Shown piece after piece: positions 12,372 to 25,300 of a DNA stretch of 64,000 bases. A program made the translations under genes and the position numbers. The notes under the pieces are model-generated. The model ran no database searches. It worked only from the letters and a program-made list of their open reading frames with translations, and was not told the DNA's origin. Numbering within the stretch: position 1 is the first letter of the stretch; every line of letters begins with the position of its first letter. The stretch is from Myoxocephalus aenaeus (lineage: Eukaryota; Chordata; Actinopteri; Perciformes; Cottidae): contig JBAMJR010000187.1 in NCBI GenBank assembly GCA_038501785.1, positions 626,501 through 690,500 on the forward strand, written 5' to 3'.

Positions 12372-15300
12372 TCTGGGAGCACTGGGCCATTGTAGAAGAG
12401 AGTAAATGGGACAAATACGGTACAAATACAAATTAACATAAAAATGAATGTTTTACTCATCCTCACACAAACAACCATACATACAACTAAAAGATTAAAT
12501 GAATCCTCCATGAGTAAAGCTTATAGTTACTGTATGCAAGTCATGTATGAATATGTAGCAGACGCTTATGGGGGGGGGAAAAAGAGAGAGTTAACACTAT
12601 CTAAATGAAGACAGAGATTTCCTGCTCGTGCAAATGTCACTATTCTTGGCCCACCATTTCTGTGCCTTCTCTCTTTTAAGCTCATAATCCAATTGTTTTG
12701 TTTGGCAGTGTGTCACACTGTCAAGTCCAGCGTCTTCATCTTATGCGGCACTTCTCATTACACAGTTGTAAACGCAAGGCACGAGAGAAATAAACAGCTC
12801 TGCCTCGCTTGATGCTTCAAAAAAAGAGTGACTTGGCCTTCAAGCTGGCTGATTAGATGGTCTGTGATATTGATCAAGCCCAGCCGAAAGAGACATCTGT
12901 TGCAGCCATAAGGCAGTATAAGTCTCTGTCACTAGTGATATTCAAAGCTGCTCCAAGGCTGTAGCGGGCAGGCATCTTGCCCAACCCTGTTGTTTTCTTA
13001 CTGTGGAGAGTTTCCTGCATGAAGCTCCATCCTCCAAGTCTTTTCTATTGCTTCACAAATTGTTTGCAAATTGGTTGCAGCAGTTGTAGAATCCCTGTGT
13101 GTCATATTGGTTTTTGTTATATACTGTATTATTAGTTCGTTGTTTTCATTAAACATTCTTTTTTTGGAGCACAATTTCCAATTTTTCGGTAATGATGGCT
13201 GACACTTTTTAGAAGCAGGAGTCTGGCAAAGGTCAGGTGGCGTAGCAAAGGTCATGGCCTAGTCTTTCAGTCAACCATGAAACAACAATGCAGCCTTTCC
13301 GTCATGCTGAGTTTACTGGCCTCTCAGATGGCATCGAGGATTACTGTCGTGCCTCTTTACTATCACATTCTCAGGCTTTCCTTGGCAAAAAAAGAAACCT
13401 TCTGAAGTGCGTATCCTCTCATACACATTTCAATAGACTTTCCTTTTTGCCAATGACCCATTAAGACAATGATGAATAAGGGTATATCTATAATAGATTT
13501 AGCTAATACCCATAATTACCGTGTGATAGCACGAGGCTATGTGCCAAAGTGGACCCTGGTCTGATGGAACAGGGACAAGGACCTAAGTGGGCCTCACATT
13601 AGCCATGGAGAAGGAGTACTCTCTACTCCATGTAATTCATTCCATGCTTGGCCCCAACACAGAATAGGAGACATCTATTCACCGTAACAATCCACTAAGT
13701 CAGACGGAGCACAGTAGTAATGGCCGTTAAGCAGGACAGATGCTTTTGTAAAGAGTGTGGGGGCAGCAGCCTTGGTCGGTACCGGGTTTATGCTGCGTTT
13801 ACGCCAAACTCACCCGATCATTTTGTAGTTATTCGCGCCATTCACGCTAGACGTGCCGAAGAGGGGGAGTGGCTTATCTCCATGGAAACCGAGCCATTTA
13901 TTTCCGCCATTAACCATGAAAGAAACAACTTAAATAACATCAAACGCCCTGGTGTCTGGATTCATGACATCATCCGTAGCCGCAAACAGCTCTGTGAATT
14001 TTCACCGACTTCTTCAGGAAGGTGTGTCCATCGTTTCTGGTTCAGCAACGACAGGACGTCAGTGATGACAGGAGGAGGATCTCAACGCTGATAACCTTTC
14101 GCAAAACAGCGTCATACAAATCAAAGTTCTACTAGAATATGTGTCAATACATTTGATCAACACACTCCCTGAAGTCCCTGTTGTACTAGAGAGCATATAC
14201 TTTTGTTTGTTTGTTTGTTCTGTGTGGACTTCACTGTGGAATCAGGGAAAGGCACCACCCAATCAAGTTGCGAACGCAGGTGTTTACGTCATCGTTTTCA
14301 AACTCATCCGGTTATGCCTGTCCACACAACGAGGTAACCCCGGAGTTTCCAAACGTATCCGTCCTCGGGTCCGTTTTGAAACACCTCCGTTTTCGGCGCT
14401 CTAAATCTCCGGATTAGGGTGGACGCTCAGTGTAAAAACGTAGCGAAACAAATGCGTTTTTAAATGGAAACGTAGTCATGTGGATGTAGCCTTAGTGTGA
14501 TCAGGGAGGACAGAAACAATGGGTGGTCGGCTTTTCTGTACCAACAAGGCTTCCAATGCTTTTATTTGACATTACAATGAGCCTGTTGGGCATGGTCGGC
14601 CTTTAGTCCCAGAGCTGAATCAGATCCTGTCCCCTTGTGTCCCTTAGATGGGGCCTAAAGAAACAGATGACACATGGCAGCAGACCCAGCTACCGATATA
14701 CAGGCTCCCTTGTCATCTTTATGGATGCTGACAGTACAAGACCCATCTGAAATGCCTGAAGTGGCTTCTGCCCGCTGCTGGTTCAGCACATGGTGCAGCA
14801 TAGATAAGCGAGGGAGCTTACGCACACATAAACCCCAAATGTCATGTATTGACATAACCTACACCAATTACTACACCATCATGTATTGATTATTAATCAA
14901 TAATTGAAATATTAACAGTGTGCATATACAGGGTGTATATACAGTGTTAAAAAAATAATATATCACATTATTTGATCCTTTTAGATATTTGTGTCAGTAC
15001 CACCACACTTTAATCAGTTCAACCTTGAGTCCAAATCAACATTTGTGCCAAATTTAAAGAAATTCCGGATAATTTGCATTCATAAGAATGGGCTGGACGA
15101 CCTGAAAATAAAATGCCTCTTTCAAGGAATGTCTCAAGGACATAATACATTGGAATATATCGCCTTGCTGATAGAATACTTGTATTTACCACAGAAAGTC
15201 AGTACCGTGGCATAATGGAGGACGTTCCTTCGATTTTTTTGTGGTCCAAAAGAGAGGCTTCAAACAAGCCAAGCTCTTCAAACAAGATAGGACAGATCGT

Positions 15301-18300
15301 CAGTGATGCGTATTTCAAACATCTTTCACACAATATTTCAACCAGCCCACTCTTGAATTGTTGCGTCACTTCCTCATAAGTTCATTCAATTGGACAACCA
15401 GAAAATGTAACACATGTCAGCATATACCGTAGCCTGCTTTATACCTTGGTGTGTAGTTCTGCTAACTTGAATCCATTATTCAATACATTTGAATGCATAT
15501 CTAATGCTTTGTTTGGCCGGTTTGGGTGTTCTCTATTCAGACAAAATGAAATATTATCATATAGGAATTTCATTCTGCTACAACCTTGCAAGTAGTTTTC
15601 CAGAATAAAAAGTTATTGCATTAAATATTTTGACTTATATAGCGCTCCTTCGTAAACTGTCAGCATGAGCATTAACACCCACACCTCTTCTCAAATCACT
15701 CCACTCGCTTGCAGCTTTGTATGTCCAAAACAGATGTAACACTACTGTATGTGTATGTTGGCGAAAAACTGATTTCCTCTAAATATTTGATGCCTGTGAC
15801 TCCTGGGTGAACTTTCCCATAATTATGACTCCGGTGTGAACTTTCCCTTACACAAAGCAAGCTCAGTTTAGGAGTCGAGTGATCTGCTATATCTGTATGT
15901 TCCGGACTGAAGACAATACACATCATTGTTGTTCTTATGGCTTAAAACATATCTATGGGATGACGGGAGGAAGGTTCACGATAAGTGCAAGACGTCATGA
16001 GGGCTTCTGAATATAAGGGAGACTCTCCGCAGTCTAGGATGTGCGATTTGTTAAGCATTACGTCGCATTTCTGACTCTGTTCCTTCTTTGCAAAGAATAA
16101 ATGTCCTGATTAATGATTTTACAACCGGTGTCGAGTAACAATTTTTCTAACAGTGTATTTGTAGCTAGTATGGTGGCAACGGTATATTTACATTTATACA
16201 AAATATCTGTGATGCTATCTCTTTTACTGTTATGTCTGGAGAGGAATGCATGTCCATGTCATGTGAGATTCACCATGCACACAACCTACAGATGCATCAT
16301 TTCACCTCCTGTATGTAAAACAAGAAACCTACAACATCATACATGCCACCACATATGATACATTAGGATGATATTTCACACATCGCTAGCTGTGCTAGCG
16401 ATGTGTGAAATTATGCTTGGTAACTCAGCACCTTCCTTTATGTGACAGAATAATAATTGTGAGCAATACATCAGAGAAATTGCTGCCTAATCCTCGGTAG
16501 TGTGAGCCCAAATCCGACTATTAATTAAGATTGGAGATCTTATCCTTAATAGTTCTCGTTAGCCTGAGTGCCGCCCGTGTGAATCTGTGGTAAAGTGTGT
16601 TTTGGCGGTGCTGGGAATTGGGCCTGTAAAGACAGGGCTGCATGTTCATTTGTGAGGTTCAGGGCCATTTTACATAAACTGGTGCGGATGGCTTTTCCTC
16701 TTAACCAAAGATGAGAATCTACCAGAAATATGTTTGTTCATTAAGTGGCAATGAGGCTTGACAGCTCTTCATCCTCATTGCAGTGTGGCAGACCCATTCC
16801 AACGAGAGCCCGACACTGTAGCGCAGTGGGAGAATGACAGCAGAGGTTAAAGGCGTTCCTGCAGCAGCAGGGACAGAAAAGCAGGCCTGAGGGGTGAGCG
16901 AAAAGAACAGGCCTCAGAACAGGCAGTGTGACCAGACCTGAAGGAACCACGCAGTGCAATTACTTACAAAAACTGCCACAAAGTCAGCGGCATGCCACCA
17001 TAGCAGAATTATAATAACCACATTGGATAGAAAGACATTTAAAAATACTGCAAAGTGGCTTGCAGAGGTAAGAGAGTACAGCAGTTATAGGTGATTCAGA
17101 GGGAGAAAATTGCTTCAGCACCCACAGCTGCACCAGAGCTTTTGTACTGTATAAGCTGATAATGTGACAAGAGGCCACAAACAGAAATGCAAATCATCAT
17201 TCACTCTCAGATAATGGAAAAGCAAGTTTACAATAGAACATAATTTCTGCCAGGATTTCTAATGCTGCATTACGAGCATTTATTGCAGGGAATCCGCAGA
17301 GCAGCAGCTAAAATTATATTTTAAGTCCTTCTATTGAGGGAAAATTGACATACTGCAGTTGTATACAGACATGGAATTTAAAGTAAAAGCAGGATGAATA
17401 CTGTTGGAAAATTGATTTACTGCTGGCTTCCCATGTCCAATAATGAGTCACTCCACATTTACCTCCATATTGTACCAGTACATTTTAAAAGCTGCTTATG
17501 ATTCCGTGTTCACTAAAATACAGTGTATTCCATTGATCCTGTGCTGACATTTCTTTGTCAATTTTAACTTTATCTTTAAAAAAGAAAAATAAGCTAAAAA
17601 AACTAAAAGAAAGTTCTCTCAAGTGGTAATACAAAAACACAATTTAAGGATGATCTCCAACTCCAACATGGAGTTTAAAGCATTGCACCAAAGAAACATG
17701 ACGAATGAGACGTAATCTGGAGTACTCAGATTACTCACTGGAAGACGTGTCAAATTGTTAGTTGTTGCACTCTATAAAAAAACGCAGTGACTAAAACATT
17801 GTTCACCAGACCTCATCGCTCCAAAAACTATTCATGTTGGTGGCATTTGAGATAAAACATGTTGCCGACACGGAGGAGTAAGACCAGAGAACATTGTTTT
17901 TCCATATATTTGAGCATGAAAAGGAGATTATAATTTGGCTTGATAATTAAAATGACATTATAGAAACTGTCATTTGTGTGGTGAATGCTAAATAAAAGGA
18001 GCTGTCATGAGCAAGTACAGCAGCCAGCACTTGCCAGAGATTGACAACGAAAGAAAGAGCGTCAATAACAAAGACATGGAGGAGAGACCATGAGGGCGAG
18101 AGCACAAGAAACAGTTCTCAACAAATCCAACGATAATCTTAAAATTTGTTGATTGAACAAAAGTAAGCGAGGTGTGACTGGTTTGATCAAAAAGGAACAT
18201 GTTGGAAACAGGGCTAAAAGCAAAAGGCCGGATGGTGTTCTTCTCCCTCACAGTTAAACCTTCAGAGTAAATGCCTTTGCATTTCTGCCTCATTGGCATT

Positions 18301-19298
18301 CAAAGCCAGACATAATTACACCGTAAAAGACAATTTATGCAGCATTACTAGTGGAGCCAATAAGCAATATGTGGCATCATTTAAAATAAATTCAATTTCT
18401 TCTGTTAAATCAGTGGACACAAAAAAACCTTGACTCCTATATGAAACTTGGCTTCAAGTGCATGTGGCACCTGCTTATCGTGTGTTCGTCACACACAGGC
18501 TTCTAAACAACGCGTTCTCGTCTCACAGCATCCTCTTATCATTGGTGCTGTTAGCGCAAGTGTAAAAGACTGAATTCAAACACAGGTTTTAAAGCTGCAA
18601 ATTACAAAAGTAAACTGTTGCTTTGTGTAGCTATAAGCTGTTGAACCTCAACAAAAGCGCTTAGGTGATGCTGTTGATAATAATGCCACGGCATAGCGGC
18701 AGACAGTAAATAAGAGTAACTCAGAAAAAAAAGGGCCATCTGCATTTCCTCCACTGGAACAAAAAAACAAAATGCTGCAGCAGTGCAATCACACAGCCAG
18801 TGCAATTCATGTAGACCTGTGAACGGACAATTCCACTGAGAGATCAACACTGTCGTGCCACAAGACACAAAAGAACATTGCTCTGGGCCAAAATGAAGAG
18901 CGTAAGCAATCTAGGGACTGTCAATCTGGTGGTTGCTGTATAGTGAACAAAGACTGCAGTGACTTGTGCGATTACCTCAGGATCAGTCATTTAGAGAAAC
19001 TCATCTGAGAGATGTTTGGGCAGAGGACGAAATGGAGCCATAAACCTCATTGGTGATTCACCCGGTGAAGTTCCTAAAACTTCCTCAGTGGACGTATGCC
19101 AGTCCAAGGACAGCCCAGCAGCATTTTACAGTGCTTCCAACTTCCTGAGCACAGCTCCTGCTCCCCGGTGACCGGGTCCTCTGTGTGTGCTGTTGACTGT
19201 GGCGCTGATTATCGTGATAATGATGATGATGATGACAGTGACGGTGATGAGGATTAACAGGGTAGCTGGGGGGAGATCTCCCAGGGCTGGGTTCAAAA

Positions 19299-19344
<46 letters not shown>

Positions 19345-22300
19345 CTCCTTTGACACCATGTCACATCTATCTCCTCTTCCTCTCTTCCTTCTTTTCTGTT
19401 TTCCTCCGCATTGACAGCCTCCTGCCTGCCACAGCGCTTTCGAGCACCATTCACAGGTGACAGCCTCTCTGACTCTGCCTCTCTCCATCATGCTCATGCT
19501 CTCTTTTGTCCTTTTCCCTTCACTCACCACCCTCTGTGCCCCCTCCCCCCTCTGTATCTGAGCGTTTTGTCTTTCCTCTGTATATCTGAGCACTCTCCTT
19601 CACCTGTATCCCTCCCCTCTCAAATCGGTCTCACTCTTTTTTCGTCGCATACTTGTTCTGCTCCCCCATGGGGTAATTGCTCGGAGCCAGTGCTTCCATT
19701 TTTATGACTATAATCGAGGCCAGAATGCTTATGCCTCTAGATTTCTCCTTGCTCGTGTCAAAGAGGCGGTGCTAGGGAGAGGAAGGCAGATAAGACCCCG
19801 AGGAGAGGAGTAAAATCACTAGTCGATTGTAATTAGAGTCCTTATTTCTGCTATGGAGGTGGAATAGACACTATCGCCTGCAGAGAGAATTCAACCTTTC
19901 TGCTGTGCTTATGGCAGGGATTTGCATAAATGGCAAAAAACACTGTCTTGAAGCTTTGCCCCGACCCGACAATTAAGTCCTTAAGCTGGGTCACTTAGAC
20001 AAAGATGACTTTGGCTTCATTGAAACGTTATGGAGGCTTGCACTGGTATCACAAGAGGCTAATATTTCAGCTAGCTCATCAAGCCTTGAAGAGGGTGCTG
20101 GAGTTGTTGCACTCAAAGCAAGGTCAGCCCATAGGCTTTGCAAAGAGTCTGCCTGTGTGCCTGATTCGGATGAAAACGGGGTCACAGAGTGTAGCTCCAG
20201 TTTGCCAGTGAGAAGCTGGAGGCAGACATATTTTTCATGTGTAATGGACTCCAACAAAGTGGGAAAATTCCACTGTGGTGTTTTCTGGAAGGCACTGTGT
20301 TGAAACGCCATAGTGCGGCACGCCTAAGAGGCCCTTTTTTTTTTAACCAGTAGTGTGGTACATGAAGGCATGTCCAGGCACGGCTAATAACAGCATCACT
20401 CTGAGGGCAAAGCCCCATTATGGGGGAGGAAGAGGAGGACACTAAAACACCGCGTTTCCATGGGTAACAAACCGCAATCTTGATACTAGAAAATGATCTG
20501 CTTCCCAGCGCTTAAGATTGCAAGGACTAATTTGACACCAGACTTGTGTTTGAGGATAAATCTCTCCACGACACGAAAAGGATAAACCGCTAAATAAACT
20601 CCCTCCTCTGCCCCCGTCTGAAACTCATATTGCTGTAAACAAGTCTGCCGATATTCAGTAACTATGCCATCAGGACATTCGAGTCGTTGATCTCTGATAA
20701 TGTGACAACGTAAACAACCAATCCGTGTTTAAATCAGCAGGAGAGCTGGTAACCGCGGCAGCACCGATAATGGCCGAGGAACGAAGGATCCGTTTGGTTA
20801 CATTATGATGCGTTCAGGCTCTGATCAGTGAAAATAAGGATTGGGTAAAGGTAACTTATAACGTTATGTGATCAAATGTAATCTCGTAAAATGCCGTTTT
20901 TTGGTGAGAAACTTGAATTAATCCAGTTGTTTGAATGAGATGTTTTTACAAAAACATAAATAGATATTAGATTAATTATGACCTTTTTACAATACCTCTA
21001 GACAGCTTATAATACATCTTTAAAAACTACAAATGACAAGATTTGTTTGAATCTATAAAATGTCAAACTTATTTACTTATCATTTGAATTGTGTGTTTTT
21101 TAAGAAGAAAAAGCACTATAAATTAAATAACATTTGCTATACACACTTTTAAAAAGGTGCTTTCCAAATAAGAGGCTTTTTAAAACAGAAACACAGAAGT
21201 GCATACACTTCCTACAAAATGTGGCAAATATGCGGCTGATGAATGTCGACAACAAAAACAAAGCTTCTTTCATCACTCTGGATGACGCCTGTCACTGCTG
21301 TTGTTACTGGACATCAGCCAGCTGTTTTTATCAAGGTAAAAACGGTTCATCTCAAAACAGAAAGTTGCTGAGGGATACCGCTTCATATGTCGAGTCTTTA
21401 TGGCTGCAAATGTGCAGCATTGCTGCGAAAAGCCTTGACATTTGAAGGCTTACATTAATAACCCTAATACGCCAACTACACAGATATTTCTCTCTTGTCA
21501 TCACCATCCATACATCCCTCTTTCAGTTTCCCCAGCCGATTGACGCAATAACACAAACACAACTAAAATAGGAACACTGAGAAGCCATTGAAGATGTGTG
21601 TGTACATTAAGTAGTGCTTGGTGAGGATGAAATCAAATTTCACGCAGCTGCTCCTCTCCTGGGAGATGCGGTAGGTAGTGGAGATGAGAGCCGAGTGATC
21701 ACTGACATGCTCTTTAAAGGCCTGACCTCACGCTCATTGATGCCTGCTCAGTGGCTGCCAACAGGCTCTCTTACTAGCCAAGCTAAAGGCCCTATATGCT
21801 CGTTTCAAAACTGAATTTGGCTCGCTCTCAAAAGGCTGTTGAATAGGGTGCCGAATGCATCCGCCATGATACTCCAACAGCCTCGAAAAGGTTTCATCTA
21901 TATGCTACTTTATGTGCATTTACATTTGAGCATAAGAACACCTGAATGGAAATGCCAGAAAGGCTTTCACAAATAAGTATTCTCTCACAGTAATAATGGG
22001 TTTCCTTTGTAGTAGATATGTCCATGAGAGGGAAGTCAAAATGTCCTTTTCTTTGTGAGTTGCAAACATAAAAAGAGACTTCCATGTGTTGTACATTTGA
22101 AAGCAGCAGAAGAAGAAGATGATCACTTGGCTTCCCAACCTGGCTTAAAGATGTGTTGCAAAGTCTGTTTTTGTTTGAGTATATCCCAGCCTACATACAT
22201 TTCATGACATTGGAGCTTCTATGATGGGTCACACCTGGAGGCGCTTCCCATTGTGAGTTACCGAATGAGGTTTGAAAAAGCGCTCACTTGAACCTGCATA

Positions 22301-25300
22301 TTGTTTGGCTAGAAACATACCATAGACCAGTCACATCATCTCAAACATTACATTATCTCTGTCAAAAATGTATTTAAAGTCAATTATCTTGCCGATCGGT
22401 CTGTAAGAAACATTCAAAATCCCCTCCACACATTCAAGTTTGTATTACATTTCATACCCGTCAACATCCATCTCTGACCTTTGTTCATTTCAACTGATGC
22501 AAATTGTTAGTTGTTCTGCTGGTGCAAAGTACTTCAACCAGACAGGAAAGAAAATGTCAAATGTAAAAGTTTCTGACTTTGTAAACGTCTGTTCTTCACA
22601 CCGAATATTAAATCGCTGGAGAGAGCATTTCTAATCAGGCGGCGACGTGGCATTTTTATATGCGTGTAAATACACAGTGTTGGCTCAGACAACATGCGGT
22701 CAACCATTTTATTCATCAAACAGTTGTAAACTGCTGATGTCCAAGTGGTTAATAGCCACTTGATTGAATGTGGCCATCAACACACAGTGAACACTACACT
22801 GAACTCGTCACTGCACAAACAAGCAGGAGCTGAACAACTCAAATTAAAAAGCTGTCTGCAGGATGCGGGACCCAGCTTGAACAGTTCCTCAGACGGTACG
22901 GGACCGTTATGCTCGAAACAAACTAGTTCATATGAGGACAAACAAGTTCATAGTTGTTCCTCACGACCTCACAAGGTGGGGTGAAAAACCTGCTGCCATA
23001 GAGAAGGGGGACGTGATAATCATTTAAAGATGGAGATAATGGCACACATTAGTAGGGATGCAGTGATGCGACTTTTTCAATCTCGATACTGATACCTGTG
23101 TTTAATTAAGAGGTTTGCCTCACTATGGGGAAGTGGCTGAGATCAGTTTTTGTGTAAGGCAACAGCAGCAACAACACTGTTTTTGTAAAAATAAAATAAA
23201 AATCATTACAAATAAAAACATAGATATAGATTTATTATTTTTGTTTTATTTAATATTAAAATAAACAACTTGGTAAATAATAGGAATTACAATTCTAGTG
23301 TAAATATTTGTAATGCAGCAACAAATTGGTCAAAACCTAAATCGAGAATACAGTATATAATATATATATATATATATATATAAAAACATAGAACTGTACT
23401 GAATGTATGTTGTTGCACTGCGTTGTTCACACGAAGAGCCTGAAATAATTATTGATTGAAAAAAAGAGGGTTTGGGAGAGAAGTTCATTTTCCCTCATCT
23501 GCATGGTCAATCACTGCATATGCTTTTTTCAGCCAATATTGATGCTGATGCAGACTCTAATATGTATCCCTTCATTTCCATATCACAATGTGTCTAGTTA
23601 CTACCAGTGGAGGTTCATTATTGTACTGTAATACTAGATGCAGACATTTAAAAGCACTGCTTCATTATAAGGCTTTAGCAAAAGTGCAATAACTGAAGGA
23701 GAGGCACATGGAATTAAATTAAAATGTACAAAACATGGAAAATCCGATCGGCATGCGTCATTGCGAGACCGATTCGATATCGGATATTCTATTCTGATTA
23801 AAGACAATAAATATCGTCATCAGTCATTGAAGAGCTTTTCATGCGCTCTTATAAATCACACCTTGGAAATTTGTAGATAGATACAGAGACATAGAAAATC
23901 CTGACTAAATTTTACAGTTTAACCTCATTGCTCGTTTAACATTCATACACACTCGACTTGTTATTTGCATATTTCCAGCAGCATTTTAACACAGCCAAAT
24001 ATTAGTTGAGATGTAAACTGAGTTGCTAATTTATGCCTAACAAAATGAGTCTGTCACTGTCAGCTCTTTACAAAAGCACAGATCGGTGACAAATTAAACT
24101 GATGTGCCTGCATAAGGTGCTGTACCACCATGCACCCCCAGAACAGATTCAGTTCTTTGGCATTTCACACATTTTTGGGGCTTGACTAGAGGGATGACAT
24201 TAAAATCATAATTCAAATTAATGCAGAGTAATTTCTTTGACAGACTTTTGCAAAACTGTCACAGTTGTTAAAGAGTTGAAGAAAAGTGATTTTAAACAAT
24301 TTAAAAAAATTGGAATCTGATTTTATGTTTCCTGCTGCAATTTATAATGATAATGCTGCTTACAGAATGTGAAGAAAAAACATGCAGAGATGATGAGTTC
24401 TTTAATTTAATAAGAAAATATCAATAACAGAAATATACAACAAAACTCATTTTTTAAATGTCAATAATTACAGAAGACATCTGTGGTTTTTGAAATAATA
24501 AAAAGCAAAACACATCGACAAAACACACAAGGACGTTGTGGTTGCCGAATCCACACAAAAGACTGGATGAGTGCCGCCGCCTCCCACTGCTTCAATTACA
24601 CTAAAGATGAAACAGATAAAAAAAACTAGGTCTCAGATAATCCTTGAAACAACCCCCTTCGGTTAAATTAAATTTGAATAAGATAATAAATATTGAAGAG
24701 GGGAAATTTGTACAGTTCATTTTAAATTACAATACAGTTTTAGGTTTTGTGATTAAGTCAGGCTTTTAAAATAGCACATGTGATTCTTCAAAGCAAGTTG
24801 TGCAGTGCAGCAAGAAAGAACACATTGACATTTAAACAGTTAAATGGGGTCTGTAATAAACCATAATGGCTGGGTCATCCTGATGGTGGATCAGTGCTTT
24901 TAAAAAGAGGCACAGAGCAAAGACAGGACTCGAAAAACCAACAACTGCAGCACGACAGCACCAAATCCTCAAATTAATGGCAAAAAGACTGGGGCGTGTT
25001 CGTAGTAAATACCGCAGGAAACAGAGAGGGAAGACTTAAGTCCACACAAATGAACACAAAAGGAGAATGCAATCATAATATGTTGGCGAATCGGTCCTTG
25101 TTTGGGCATCTTGGCAAAGCCTGCGCAGCTGTAACTACGGCAGTGACAGAAAAAGAAGTTTGGAAAGAGAGACGAAGAAGAAAAAAAGGAGTACGACGAG
25201 GAGTGAACAACACAAGAGGAGGGATGGAAATCAGCCAATAAAAAAGGCAGAAACAGGGGAAAAATACAAGATAGTCGAGCGATAGAGTCAACACTTACCA

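Noticed and set aside
11850..12414. Open frames of 76-146 codons with CVCV, HTHT and YIYI runs
   Set aside because: Pure translations of CA, GA and TA repeats with no splice or homology support.
14883..14902. Short palindrome with 9-bp arms (TATTGATTA and complement)
   Set aside because: A/T-rich and short enough to occur by chance in a 64-kb window.
19126..19593. 155-codon minus-strand open frame
   Set aside because: Its core is a (CA)n repeat plus a GAT repeat (ITVTVIIIII), with no recognisable protein.
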